Positions 44,720-55,780 of a stretch of DNA of 64,000 bases are shown piece by piece. A model generated the notes under the pieces. That model made no database searches. It saw only the letters and a program-made list of their open reading frames with translations, and had not been told where the DNA came from. Where the stretch lies: NCBI GenBank assembly GCA_940671915.1, contig CALNVZ010003426.1, positions 47,650,573-47,714,572 on the forward strand, written 5' to 3'. The position numbers were made by a program, and so were the translations under genes. The DNA comes from Paracentrotus lividus (Eukaryota; Echinodermata; Echinoidea; Camarodonta; Echinidae). Numbering within the stretch: position 1 is the first letter of the stretch; the number at the start of each line of letters is the position of its first letter.

Positions 44720-45690
44720 TTGCTGGCCAAGTCCCTGGAGTCGTTAAAACGCAAATCATGGGGAGTCGCAGAAAAATTTATTTCAAACATGTTTTGTTTA
44801 CTTCAGAGTCAGTCCAACTTACTCGAAATGAAAGAGTATTAAAAATGACCATGTTCGCTTGACTTTTCTAAGACTATAAAGACTTTGTGGCAAATGTACT
44901 TGCGACTGGAACAATCATTCTGAAAAGTCAAACAAGTTTATGTTTGACAATTTTAGATTGTTTCATTTTACTGCAATTCCCCGAGGACTTAATAGATGTT
45001 GCGGTAGTATCTCCACGACTCCAGCGACTCGAATCACAAACCTTTTTCTTTGCCATGAGAGTGATGATTGAATGGAGTTTACTTGAGGTTTTTTTACCCC
45101 CCCCCCCGATAAAATAGTGATATTAAATTAAACACATAAATATGATATTGAAAGGGGGCTATCGAGTTGGCCATGAGACTAGTTTGCGACTATAAGGTGG
45201 CATCTCGCGTCACAAAGATGTCTCTGAGGCTCCAAAACGTATCAGAGACATTCTGTGACGGAACCAATCTCATACATGTTCACTTTTCCTGTGATTGAAT
45301 CGTGAGATGATGCACAGACTCTTGAGGTGTATTTGTTAGTCTCTGCGTTTTATGGTGTACGCCTCTGGAGAAGTAGAGACGATATTCTGTCTACATGTAC
45401 TTCTGAGTCGCTGCAACTTCTCACAATGGGAAAAGTCTCAAAATTAATAAGTCATGCTTGACATCGTTTTATTTTGTTTTCGCTGCGTCTCCCAAAGACT
45501 CGGAGACATAAAAGAGACTTGCTCACGACTGGAAAATTGCGATATAAAAATAATTTTCATATTTTTGTTCGATTTTCCTGCGACTCCCAAGAGACTAAAT
45601 AGACGTTGCGGCAATGTTTACGCAACTCCAGACACAGGAGTCGCGAGCTTGTCTCGGGGCCAATGAGAGAGACAGAGAGAGAGACGAATG
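44720..45690. repeat. GAGTCGC-word repeat with two similar halves
   Basis: GACTCC, GAGTCGC and GAGAC words recur in both orientations. Two blocks align about 605 bp apart (near 44962-45022 and 45567-45628): TTACTGCAATTCCCCGAGGA with TAGATGTTGCGG, against TTCCTGCGACTCCCAAGAGA with TAGACGTTGCGG. Ends in a GAGAGACAGAGAGAGAGAC tract. Non-coding. Confidence 0.65.
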
Positions 45691-45699
45691 ACTATATTA

Positions 45700-46955
45700 T
45701 AGAAAAAATAAATTGATTTTGAGTGTGAGATGATTTGGTGTGTGGATTTATTGAAATTACAAATGATGATAATAATATTAAGAAGAACAACAATGATTTA
45801 AAAAAAATGAAAATATAAAGTAAGGTACAAAATAGTCGTGAGCAAGTACTATAAACTTAAAATATATCTGAAAATAGAATGACTTTTAGCCTGACCCCGT
45901 TTTGAAAATACATATAGAAAAGTAAACAAATTAGATGAATTTATAGGCCCTATTTATAAATACTTTTTTGTTTTTATGCATGAAATTTGAACAAATTGAA
46001 TAGAATGAAAAATAATAATGAAAAAGAGGAAACACACATGTCGATCGGAGGATCAAAGAAATAAGACTGGAGAAACAAAAAAGACGATCAAATTGATTTT
46101 GTGACAAAAATTAAATTTATTAGCACGATTATCTGTACAAAGGAAAAGAAGTTGTTGAAATTATCTAAACAGAGTTCTGGAATTTGGTAAACAATGGTTG
46201 TATTCATACAGAAGAATAAATAGATCGTTCATGTTTTCCCTACTGCCTTCTTCAACCAAGAAGTAGAAACTCCTTGCTTCAACCCTGCTCAACCATGAGC
46301 CACATTATGCTCCTTCACGGCAATTCACAAAGACACACACACTTTGGTCTACAACAACAGTTTATCATGTGGGACATGCTCATTCATTTTGTTGCACGGC
46401 TTTTTTTGACATGATATTTTCCTGGAAAATTTTCAGTAATAATTGGCTTTTTAAATTCCCAGAGATGATACAAACATATATTGATTCGATTTAGGGTGTG
46501 AGATTTTGTGCAGGAATCAAAATGTGGAATTTGGGCTAGTTTTGTTTGTACGTCTCGTCAGAAAAATCTTAAGAAGTCTATGTTTACAAATGCAAATGAG
46601 CTCTGTGAGCGTTTCGTATCGTCGTTTCTATTGGACGACGCGGACGGCATTTGTGTGTGATTGACAGTCGGAGGTGGGTTTAGTCCTGTGATTGCCGACA
46701 TCTGACACAGAGGGAGGCAGACAAGGAAAAAAATTTGAACTTTCCGTTAGCGAAATCCATGGCTTGGAATTAATCTCGGCACGATTTAATTATATGAAAT
46801 ATGAGATTATAGTCTATCTAAAGCATTTCATTCAATTTTTTGGTGGTTTCAGAGCTTGTGAGCTGATATCAAGCTATCCATACACATGTTTCTATCTTAA
46901 TGTATTTTTTTTAAATTACATGCTTATAACGTTAGCTTATGCCTTTAACTGTGAT
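45700..46955. other. No gene seen; CG-rich patch with octamer at 46585
   Basis: Mostly AT-rich. At 46580-46710 a CG-richer patch carries ATGCAAAT (46588-46595), the octamer bound by POU factors, and ATTGG (inverted CCAAT, 46629-46633). No exon or TATA box follows convincingly, so promoter function is only a possibility. Confidence 0.35.
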
Positions 46956-47480
46956 TTAATTTATATGGTATGTTTCTTCGGATATGACTTTAGCATGCCT
47001 TATGAGATGGTTCTTCTGAGTGAACTTATTCCCGCATTCTTCACAGGTATATGGTTCTCTCCTGTATGTTGTTCTTACATGCCTCCACAGGTTGTGCTGC
47101 TCCTTGAAGTCCTTCCGAGAGTTCAACACGTGTAGAAGGTTTCTCTCTCTGTGTGTATCTTAAATGATCATCATAACATGTCGTGGGTAAATGTGCGCTG
47201 GCAGTATTCGCACTTGTAAGGCTTCTCCCTGTGTGACTTCGGAGGTGCCGCACTAAGTTGACTGCTGGCGGAACCGCGACCGCAGACCTCGCAAGAGTGC
47301 GGCTTCTCACCAGTATGCGTTCGAATGTGGTAATCATATTCTGCTTGACCCTGAATTTGAGATCGCAGTGCGGGCACTCAAACCTTCGCTCCTCACACTG
47401 TGGATTTTCTTATGGGCGGTCAGCCCCTGTGAATGCCTGAATGATCTACCGCATACTTTGCACTTGAAACGTTTATTGGA
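46956..47480 (-). pseudogene. Six degenerate C2H2 zinc fingers
   Basis: In order: FKCKVCGRSFRHSQGLTAHK (complete finger), [63 protein letters not shown], then RKDFKEQHNLWRHVRTTY and EPYTCEECGNKFTQKNHLIR, ending at TAA 46956-46958. Linkers of TGEKP type are evident. Pieces lie in different frames; the fifth finger has lost its cysteines to a stop and the sixth its last His. Confidence 0.85.
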
Positions 47481-47750
47481 TCATCCTCCATTACCACCTC
47501 TTGCAGGTTGGTTTGAAGGAACTTTTTCCTTCTCTTGGTTGCACTGTTGTTTCGCCCCCATCTTGAGGAGCTGTAGTTATGTTTCGGCTGTCTTAGACAA
47601 TCCTGCACTAACTTATAGTACTTAACCATTGATTGATGTGCATCGATTCATGATTCGATGCCCTTCTAACAGGTTTCTCTGTTGAACTCTCTGTCAATGT
47701 CCTGCATCTAAGTCACTGTCCTCCCTCTCATGCTGGAGCCTCTCATGGAA

Positions 47751-48006
47751 CATTCTCCTCCGAGGTCTCAGACTGCGAATCTCTTTGTAGCCTCTCATAG
47801 TACTCAATCATGGGATGGGGCAATACTCTTCTGATGACCAGACTCAAGGCTGAGATTTTTTCATCATCTCCTACTCTGGGTCCGCTGTCTTCATCTTGTA
47901 CCGTTTCATCATCGGTGTTCTGCGCTTCTGGATCAGTCCTGTGATGCTTAGGAATCCTTCTTGGATGACCTCCCTGGACTTTGCTCTTCAACTGTACAAT
48001 GGATAA
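47751..48006 (-). CDS. Candidate middle exon of the zinc-finger gene
   Basis: The acceptor is TTATCCATTGTACAG. It reads LKSKVQGGHPRRIPKHHRTD, then PEAQNTDDETVQDEDSGPRV, and ends EENVP at TGA. Acidic, low-complexity linker-like sequence typical of the region before a finger array. After the stop, coding-like pieces continue in other frames (RLQHEREDSDLDAG, then MVKYYKLVQDCLRQPKHNY), implying frameshifts. Confidence 0.5.
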
Positions 48007-48461
48007 GAAGATGAAAAGAAATCCCCAAAATGAATCGCTTAGACTCATTAGTGTTCATTCTTTATAACCCTTCCAAAAATGATTCCATAATCCTCTCAAA
48101 AACTTTGCGCAGAGCCTTCTCTCACTTGTGTAATGCTTTGGCTGACAACTTTTGTTGATTTATTTTATTGCATCCAAGATGTACAAGTATGTGTACAAGT
48201 ACCCTCTAAAAACTTGTTTAGCATAGGAATGCTTTCCCAAGAGTTCATTGCAACAAACATACATCATATGCAAGCCAAAAGACAAACTAAATAACTGCAT
48301 ACTTGAATCAACATAGGTATTAAATCAAATAAGTGAAGAGATGAAGGAAATGATACTTTCTTCTGGCAATGATATTTTTTTTTTTTTTAAATACCGTTCC
48401 CCCCCGCCCCCCCAAAAAAAATGTCCCCATACCTTCTGCATGACAGCTCTCTTGCTCCTCT

Positions 48462-49507
48462 CTAAAGCTCTGCAACGTATGAGATATGCTCATCTTGTTC
48501 TGAACTTGATACAGGAGCACTCTTTTCCCCTTCAACAAAAGTTAAATCTAGGGCATTCTGTTGTAAAGTCAACTCTGATGGAACAATCGTACTGCCAGTA
48601 TGAAGAGCATCATTATCATAGTTTGAGTTTGAAGTTTGAAATGGTACTGCAGGATCAGCATGTTCTTGAGTTCTGTCAGAGGGGTGACCAGACATTTCTC
48701 TATGGCTACCTGAGTCGGAGTCATGCCCATTAACATTACAAAACATTGATAAGGAACCAGTCTGTTTGTCCTTCAGCTCCTTCTGTTTAAACGCTGTGGA
48801 AAGTGTTGCTGATTTTCTTCCCATTGGACTTTTTGCCATCTCCTTCTTCCTGCTTTTATAACTGGATGTGTTACAGATCCCGTAAACAAAGCGTGGCACT
48901 GAAGACTTGTGAGGTAGATTAGCAGAATCATCTTCGTTATGAGCATCACAAAGAGACTGATTCAGATCATGTCTTACTTCATCTATTTTCTCACCATCAC
49001 CTGTTTCTAAATCAGGCAACAATGGAGGAATTGTCTCAATGATGGCTGATTTGGAAGAGCATTCAGTCACTTCATTTCCAGTACTTAAACTACCTGCAAC
49101 CTTTACGTCTCTGAAAATATCACCAAGCTCACTACCGCTACTGTGAAGATCACCCTTTTTAAATAGTTTATTATTCTCTGCACCAGCCTGACAAGAAATA
49201 TCTAGTAATAGCGAACCTTCATTGCAATGGGTAATTTCATGATTATCTCTTCTCTCATAGCCAAGGTTTTTACATGTTTCTGCTAAACTTCTCTTGCAAT
49301 GTTTTGGTTTCTCTGGTGTATGAAGGTGACTTAAAGAGGATTGCTCAGACATGTCCCTGCTTCCTTCAGTAGCTGCTTCATGGACAAAGCATGCCGGAGG
49401 AGAAGTATGTGCTATCATGACATTTTTTTCAAGAAAAGTGCAATCACTGGCGTCATAACTGGGTTCCATTATCGTTGCAAGAGTCGTCACATACTGAAAT
49501 ACAGAAT
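48462..49507 (-). CDS. Large 5' exon of the zinc-finger gene
   Basis: The acceptor TTCATTTACAG (exon from 49507) keeps frame with exon 1; a second AG 14 bases on would not. About 347 codons to TAG at 48462-48464. ATG at 49469 (MEPSYDASDC) is a possible internal start with good context. Rich in Ser, Glu and Asp, with no fingers or other domain I recognise. Long and intact, so it is probably translated. Confidence 0.65.
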
Positions 49508-51120
49508 CTGTAAATGAAAAGGAAAATTGGTTGATTTACAGTATTAGGACTACCAGTAGTTCTATTTAAATGGACCATAATCCTCACAAGATATCCCTTT
49601 GAGTAGCTGTTGCCTTGTAAGTCTACGAAGAGGGGGATGCACCCAAAATAAGTGGAAAATTTTATGTGATTGATTTTTCTTTGGCGCTTAGGGTAGTAAA
49701 ATAAATTTCATAAGATTTAGTGCCTTGGCCCCATTATTTTATATTTTATTATTGTGCTGGTATTGCATTGTGCAATATATTCCACTTTCCATTATAGCAT
49801 GATGAGGGGAAAGTTACCCTAAACAAGGGGGTAACTTCCCCCTTTTAAAAAAAGAATAAGAAAATGTATAATGATGGCACCCTAGATGAAGTTACTTGGG
49901 GAAATGGGGGGGGGGGGGTGGATGGGTTAGACCCCATCATGTTAGAGAATTTAGATTCTAACATTTTATATTATCATGTCCCTTAGGATGATTCTTGTCA
50001 AGTTTGGAACTGAATCCAGCAAACATTTTTTTTTTTTTTTTTTTTGAGAAGGAAAAAGTTGGACAACTCCTCATGATAGGCACCATCATGATTGCTAATT
50101 GTACAATCCAGTGTATGCCACAAACACTTTGGGAAATAATAAACTTAACTACCGTAAAAACATTTACACAACAATAGACTGTAAAAAAATGTACATTTGG
50201 CCCATTTACTTCCATCTATTTATAGTCCAATTCCTTCTACCCTTTCATAAGTTTTGTTTTTTTCAACAAATTTTTAATTTAATTGTTTTAGTGAAATTAA
50301 GATGTTAAAATTTAAGGTGATTTGTGGCAATGATAGCTTATTTTCAATTCCCCTTGTCTGAGGATATTTATTAAGACAGTTAATAAAATTTTGGAGATGT
50401 GAAAACATGAAAATTGGGCCCTTTTGGGGGAAGCACTCATAGGTTTATTAAGTCAATACAAAGTATTGACCTAGTAGTGAAAGTGGGACTAAGGGTGGCA
50501 GGTTTTACATCTTGCCTGGTCCATTGGTTTTCCCCCATAATTTGTCTACTTTTCGCAAAAGATATTGACTCTTAATTGAAGCCTTCCTTTATTTCTATAT
50601 GTCTTTATATTTATTAGAGAATAGGCTTTCAATAAATTTGATTTCACTATAATGAAAATAACAAATACAAAACATTCCGGATTTTTCGCCTTTTTTTGCG
50701 AAAACGTACGGGAACGCATTCAGCACGTTGAAATTTTAACTCCACAAATATGCATGACGCTCGAGTGATCACGTTAGCATATAATACACTACCATTGTGT
50801 TTTGAATGAACAATAGTCACAATAAAATTTAAACTCTTCACTTATTTTTTTGGTAAGTTCTCATTTTTTCCTTTGGTTCGATTCGTTGAAGTTCCTATTT
50901 ATATTTCTCTTCTTTATACTAAAAAGTGTTGTAACAGTGGCTTTCCGGTAACAGGTTTTGTGAAGTCGAGTTTAGCAGTTTTTCTTGCGAAATGGTCCAT
51001 GTTGGTTATGATTGACAGCACGCACGATAAAAGCAGTCTTTCGGGAACAGCTGAATCGCGTTGTTCAGTTACGGTCCACGCACTTCAGTTATCGCAACCA
51101 CGAGGCGGTGCTTCACGTGA

Positions 51121-51175
51121 TACTGTATTCGCTGATATTTTCGCGTGATTAATTTTTCGCGCTGAGCGGCCTCAA
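51121..51175. repeat. Left end of a TTCGCG-family element
   Basis: TACTGTATTCGCTGATATTT and GATTAATTTTTCGCGC match the left end of 10085-10318. The remainder of the family sequence occurs at 53095-53282. Confidence 0.65.
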
Positions 51176-51417
51176 AGAATGTTCACAGCACTCATGCACT
51201 GCACTCGGATGATATGATATCATCCTCGTGCCCTCTGCCATTCAAGTCTCGAGCGCGATGAGGACAGAAAAAAAATCCTTTAATTTACCCTTACAATCAA
51301 CTTCTAACAACTTTGATTGTTATTTAATGGGCTCTTAACATTTGTAAAGGCATTGATATCTAATGTTATTAAAAAATATGCTGAAATAAAAAGGAGAAAT
51401 AAGAGGAAAAAACTCAC

Positions 51418-51454
51418 CGATTTTCAGCCAGTTTCCTCGCGAATTTTTTGCCAT
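51418..51454 (-). CDS. First exon of the zinc-finger gene
   Basis: Reads MAKNSRGNWLKI then G|GTGAGT, and joins in phase to the exon at 49507. A second in-frame ATG at 51544 (MFTCTLHLTY...) could lengthen it. The nearby region is CG-richer than average. Confidence 0.5.
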
Positions 51455-51597
51455 CCAGTTGGTATGGTAGCAGAGAGAAAAAAATGAAATGGAAATTGCT
51501 GCCTGCGATTGTGCGTACGTGAGGTGTAGTGTGCATGTAAACATGGCGTAAAATAAACAAATGTTAACCTACCTTCCACACTTTAGTATTGATTAAA

Positions 51598-51626
51598 CAA
51601 AAAAAAAAAAAAAAAAAAAAAAAAAA
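51598..51626 (+). repeat. Poly-A run
   Basis: About 29 A. The following 51640-52060 holds further T, G and A homopolymers and two related GGGG(C)C.GAGGAGCTTAG blocks (51835, 51963). Confidence 0.9.
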
Positions 51627-52737
51627 TAGAAAGATGTTTTTTTTTCCGGCCCTCGGCACATCATAAAGGTCATCATGTATCGGCCATAGGGGTAGGGTGG
51701 CCAGAAGAGCTTAGTCTTGTTTACTTTACTTTGTCTTTACTCTTAATTTCCTTTTCCTTTGTCGATTCCCCAACTTTTTTTTTTTTTTTATTTTTTTTTT
51801 TTTAAGGGGTAGAGGGGGGGGGGGGGGTGGAGACGAGATATTTTCGTCATGGGGCCCAGAGGAGCTTAGCCTTTTTTTTTTTTTTTTTTTTTTTGCTAAG
51901 ACTTTTTTTAGGGGTGGATGGAGGGGGTGGGGGCTGGGGGTGGACAAATGTTTTGGTAATGGGGGCCGGAGGAGCTTAGTGTTGTTTTACTTTATTTGTC
52001 TTTACTTTTTAATTCCTTATAATCTGTATTTCTTCATGTGTTTGTAAATAAAATTAAACTTGAATTGAAATACATTTACTGTCTTTGTCTCTGTTTATTT
52101 ATTATTTTCTTTTTAACAATGTACATACATCTAAGCCATTCATTGGGGAGGGCGACAATGGGGTAGGAAATTTAGGCCTACAATTGCCCTAGTAAATCTT
52201 GGAGAGAATTTGGACTTATTCCCCCCCACCCACCCCCCCCAAAAAAAAAAAAAAAAAAAAAAGAATAAATAAATCGATTGGTTAACTAAGATGAAATTAA
52301 AAATCAAAAAATCATGACAATGAAAAAATAAAAGCAAAAAAAAAAAAAAAAAAAAACTGCATCAATACAACCAAAAGAGAAGAAAAGAAAAAAGATCATT
52401 ATAGTATTTAAATGAGGGCGCATGGAGGGGGGTTCGGCAACTTTTCTCAGCAAACATGTACAAAAACAAAAAATTACCATACATTCGTGATTTTAGCTTT
52501 GTTCAGCCCCCCCCCCACTTTTGCGCCGCGCCCTTTCACTTTAAAAAATTAGAAATCACCAGGCCTCTATACCTCATAGCTTTAAAAACAATAAACAAAA
52601 CTTTTGTTAATATTATATTATTATTATATTATTACTAGGCCCTACTAGTTTTTATTGAGTTATTTATTTTTTCATTCTATTCGCGAGTGAATCAAAAGCT
52701 AATCATCCTAACAACAAATTAAACAAGGTAACTACTG

Positions 52738-52970
52738 TTGCCATGTCACATTCGACTCGTGACGGAGACATCGTCGAAATGCACGCTTTCAACAAAAGAG
52801 GGCGGCACAATTTATTCCGCCATTCAATTACTTGCGCCATTTGTTCAGTGGAATCAGTGGTAAAGATGTATATATATTGCGGTTGAATACTAAATTTTAC
52901 TACTTTGAGGACATTAGGGAGCAGTGCTCAAGGAAAGGAAATAAGGAGAAGAAGATTGCCAACAATTTGG
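52738..52970 (+). CDS. Possible exon before a GTAAGT donor
   Basis: The frame KDVYILRLNTKFYYFEDIRE then QCSRKGNKEKKIANNL ends at NNL|GTAAGT (52971). It has no ATG of its own in frame nearby (TTG at 52832). Upstream is moderately CG-rich and diverges from the zinc-finger gene start. Protein not recognised; could be a non-coding first exon or chance. Confidence 0.25.
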
Positions 52971-53094
52971 TAAGTGAATTTTCCATGTTTTTTTCATATT
53001 GTTTATTTGCTGAATCTTTTGAGCACGACTGTGTTGATGTTTCGTACGTAGTCCCGTCTATGGTAGTCTCGGTAAGTTGATTACGGCTCCACTG

Positions 53095-53282
53095 CACGCG
53101 TGGTTCACAGGTTCTTAAATCGCGCTGCATGTTAGTGAGCACGCGATTGAATGCACCCAATACTTGCATACAAAAGCATTCTCATTATATTCGCGGGTTT
53201 TTTAATTCGCGCCTGTTATGCCGATTTTTGCGCGAAATCCGCGAAAATTAATGTCCTGCGAATGTTTCCACGTTAACAGTAG
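53095..53282. repeat. Right part of a TTCGCG-family element
   Basis: Matches 10140-10318: AAATCGCGCTG, ATTCGCGGGTTTTTTAATTC, GCGCGAAATCCGCGAAAAT, ending GTTAACAGTA. With 51121-51175 it may be one element split by about 1.9 kb. Confidence 0.65.
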
Positions 53283-54369
53283 CTAATCAGAGCGCCCAAC
53301 AATCAAAATACATTGTCCTCTAGCTCCGTATGTAGGAGCTTGTAGACATTTCGATGGTTCAGTCTCCACACAAAATTTTTGCCACAGTCCCGACATAGCT
53401 TTGCTACTAACGTGGGGGGAAGAGGGGGGGGGGGGGGGGCGAGGACTGGGGTTCGCCTTAACACCTCCCGTTTTTATTGAGAGAGAGAAGTGCTAGTGGG
53501 AGTAGTGCAACTTAGTGGGAACATGGAATTTCCCTTTCAATTTTCATGCCTTTGACAGCCAATGCCTGGCAACTAAAACACAAACACATACATACACACA
53601 TATGACCTGTAATGTAAGCTACCACTCACTACCCATGAGTTTTACGAGGTACTGTGAACTGAGGTACTAGACATTGTCATTGACATTGTCCTCCAGTGTT
53701 AGAGAGTATTACAGACACCAAAACAAATATATGGGACAATGTTACAACTGACAGAGAGGCGACTCTCTGTATTATCCTAAATCCACGCTGTTATATTCAA
53801 CATTAACAACTTATAATTTCTAAGAATAACTTGAGTACTTTAAATGAAGCAATTCTAAAGCGTGAACATTTCAATTAAGTCAACGAAAGCTAAATTAAAC
53901 TTACTAGATCCATATATTTCTTCATCACTCGCAGGTCACAATAGTGTGTCTTTCAGCTGACAAATTGAGAAATACTATCGGTAAAAGTTTTTTTTATATA
54001 AATTTATATATTTATTTACAGTATATTATTAATAGAAATAACATAGGCCTATATTGATTTGTATAATGAAAACAAAATATAATATCTGTAATTCAAACAG
54101 GCAAAATTTAGATTGAATATCTAGTCAAAGTATTTACTGAAGGGTCTAATCATTTCAATTGATAATTATCTTAAAGTTAATAATTTTCAGCATTTTAAGC
54201 AAACTTGAGTCATTGTAATTTATTTAATTTTTTTTTTAAATAGATTAATTACATGGCCCATTTTACCTGCACATGCAGGTAATATGGGCACTTTGGTGAT
54301 GACGTCAACAGACAGGGGAGCTGGTGATAATTGTTTTTCTTCACAATAAAAGTTGAGCAGTAGTTATCA

Positions 54370-54811
54370 TGCGCGTATTAGGCTGGGGGGGTGGGGGGGG
54401 GGGCTTTACGGGCTCGGGCCCCCTGGTAGGCGCCCGAAAGGGCGCCAAATTGACTTTATGGGGGCGCCAAATCGAGCAAAATGTAAAAAGAAAAAACAAA
54501 ACAAAACAAAAACAACAAAACATGAAAAAATATACTAGTACATGTTTTGAGCCGATTGACTGCCAAAACCTGCCCCTACAGCTAATATACAACCTTTTGG
54601 TTGGCTGAAGGCCGAAAAAATTTCAACACCCCCCCCCCCCCCGCTCATCGCTCAGCCAGCGTGACGTGAAAAAATTTAAGTGTACCTTTTGGCTCGCCCG
54701 GTGTAACGGGGGGGAAAAAAATAGGGTGAACCTTTCTGGAGCCACCACTGGGGGGCGCCAAAATCAAAATTTCATCGGGCCCCCCGGGGTGCCAAATCCT
54801 GGATACGCGCC
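54370..54811. repeat. Repeat with GCGCGTATTAGG...CCTGGATACGCGC ends and G/C runs
   Basis: Inverted ends GCGCGTATTAGG and CCTGGATACGCGC; inner GGGCGCC words pair as well. Contains GGCCGAAAA...CATCGCTC...CCAGCGTGACGTGAA, shared with 57480-58004. Several runs of G or C. Non-coding. Confidence 0.7.
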
Positions 54812-55707
54812 TGGTTATTGATTCATATAAACAAAGATTAGGCTGTGTCTCATGTTGTAATTTCACGTAAATTATGAAATGTGCTTAGGGGGCCCATATT
54901 ACCTGCATCTATTTAAGTCATGGTAAGTATAGACATGTTTTTAATTGACGAAGAGAAATGTAATAGTTGTTTTATGATTAAGAGGTATTTTGATAACCTA
55001 TCGCAAAATCAATCCGAGGACTGCGACAATGTTATTTACTTAATAGAATTTTATTGTCCAAACCACCTCAACTCTCTGGCAGTCCTACATCATAATCATT
55101 CGATAATAATAACATTGTTAGCATGTTAGTTAATATTTCTAGGAGTCACGTGATGTCTAAAAAGAATACGCATTATCATTATTTTAGCAACATTTTCTTA
55201 TTTCCGTAATGTTCCGTGAATATTGACATACATACAGCTTGAACAGAAAAGTAATAATAAATGAATACAACAGTATTGATGGAGTAAATAAGTATTTCGC
55301 CTTCATACGCTGGAAAGTGTTATAATAGTAAAATAAAAATATTTGTACCCCTATTTTTAATAGTGGGATGATCCAGTTGAACACCCCTTTTGCCAAGTGG
55401 ATGACGTCAACCTGGAAAATTAATATTGACAAAATGGCTGCAATAATAATATTGTTTGCTAATGGCTTGAGGTCACAGTCCATATTATACATCCATATTT
55501 CCATCTCGGTGAACTTCTTTTGTTTACGCCTGCCTCATTATGTACATTTCTTAAAATAAGATAATAACATAATTATAGATAAATTAGGTGCAGATTATTG
55601 GTCACATCAAACATCGGACACAGCGAGAGATGCACTAAAAGTATATGACTGGTATTACTAATCGTATTAGGCCTATTAAGAGGGAAACGTACCACTTGCA
55701 GAACAAT

Positions 55708-55780
55708 ATGGCAAACGGGATCTTGGTCTTCGCTTTTTGCTGTTTTTGCGTTTTACAAGTGGAGGCAGTTGATCAAGAAA
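55708..55780 (+). CDS. NIDO gene exon 1, signal peptide
   Basis: ATG at 55708 in AACAATATGG context; donor A|GTAAGT. It encodes a short N-region, the hydrophobic core ILVFAFCCFCVL and a likely cleavage after VEA. Confidence 0.9.

Larger units (their letters stand above)
46956..51454 (-). pseudogene. C2H2 zinc-finger gene with frameshifted finger region
   Basis: Exon 1 (51418-51454, MAKNSRGNWLKI, donor G|GTGAGT) joins in phase to exon 2 (49507-48462), giving an intact acidic, Ser-rich segment of about 360 residues ending at TAG. Then come a candidate exon (48006-47751) and six C2H2 fingers (47480-46956). The finger region needs at least five frame changes to read, and exon 2 stops before a donor-like AAG|GTATGG. 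Either the gene is decaying, or the 5' half makes a finger-less protein, or the assembly has indel errors. A DNA-binding nuclear protein would be expected from an intact version. Confidence 0.65.

Noticed and set aside
46692-47135. 147-codon frame on the plus strand
   Set aside because: No ATG at its start and it runs antisense over the zinc-finger exons, which have clear finger motifs.
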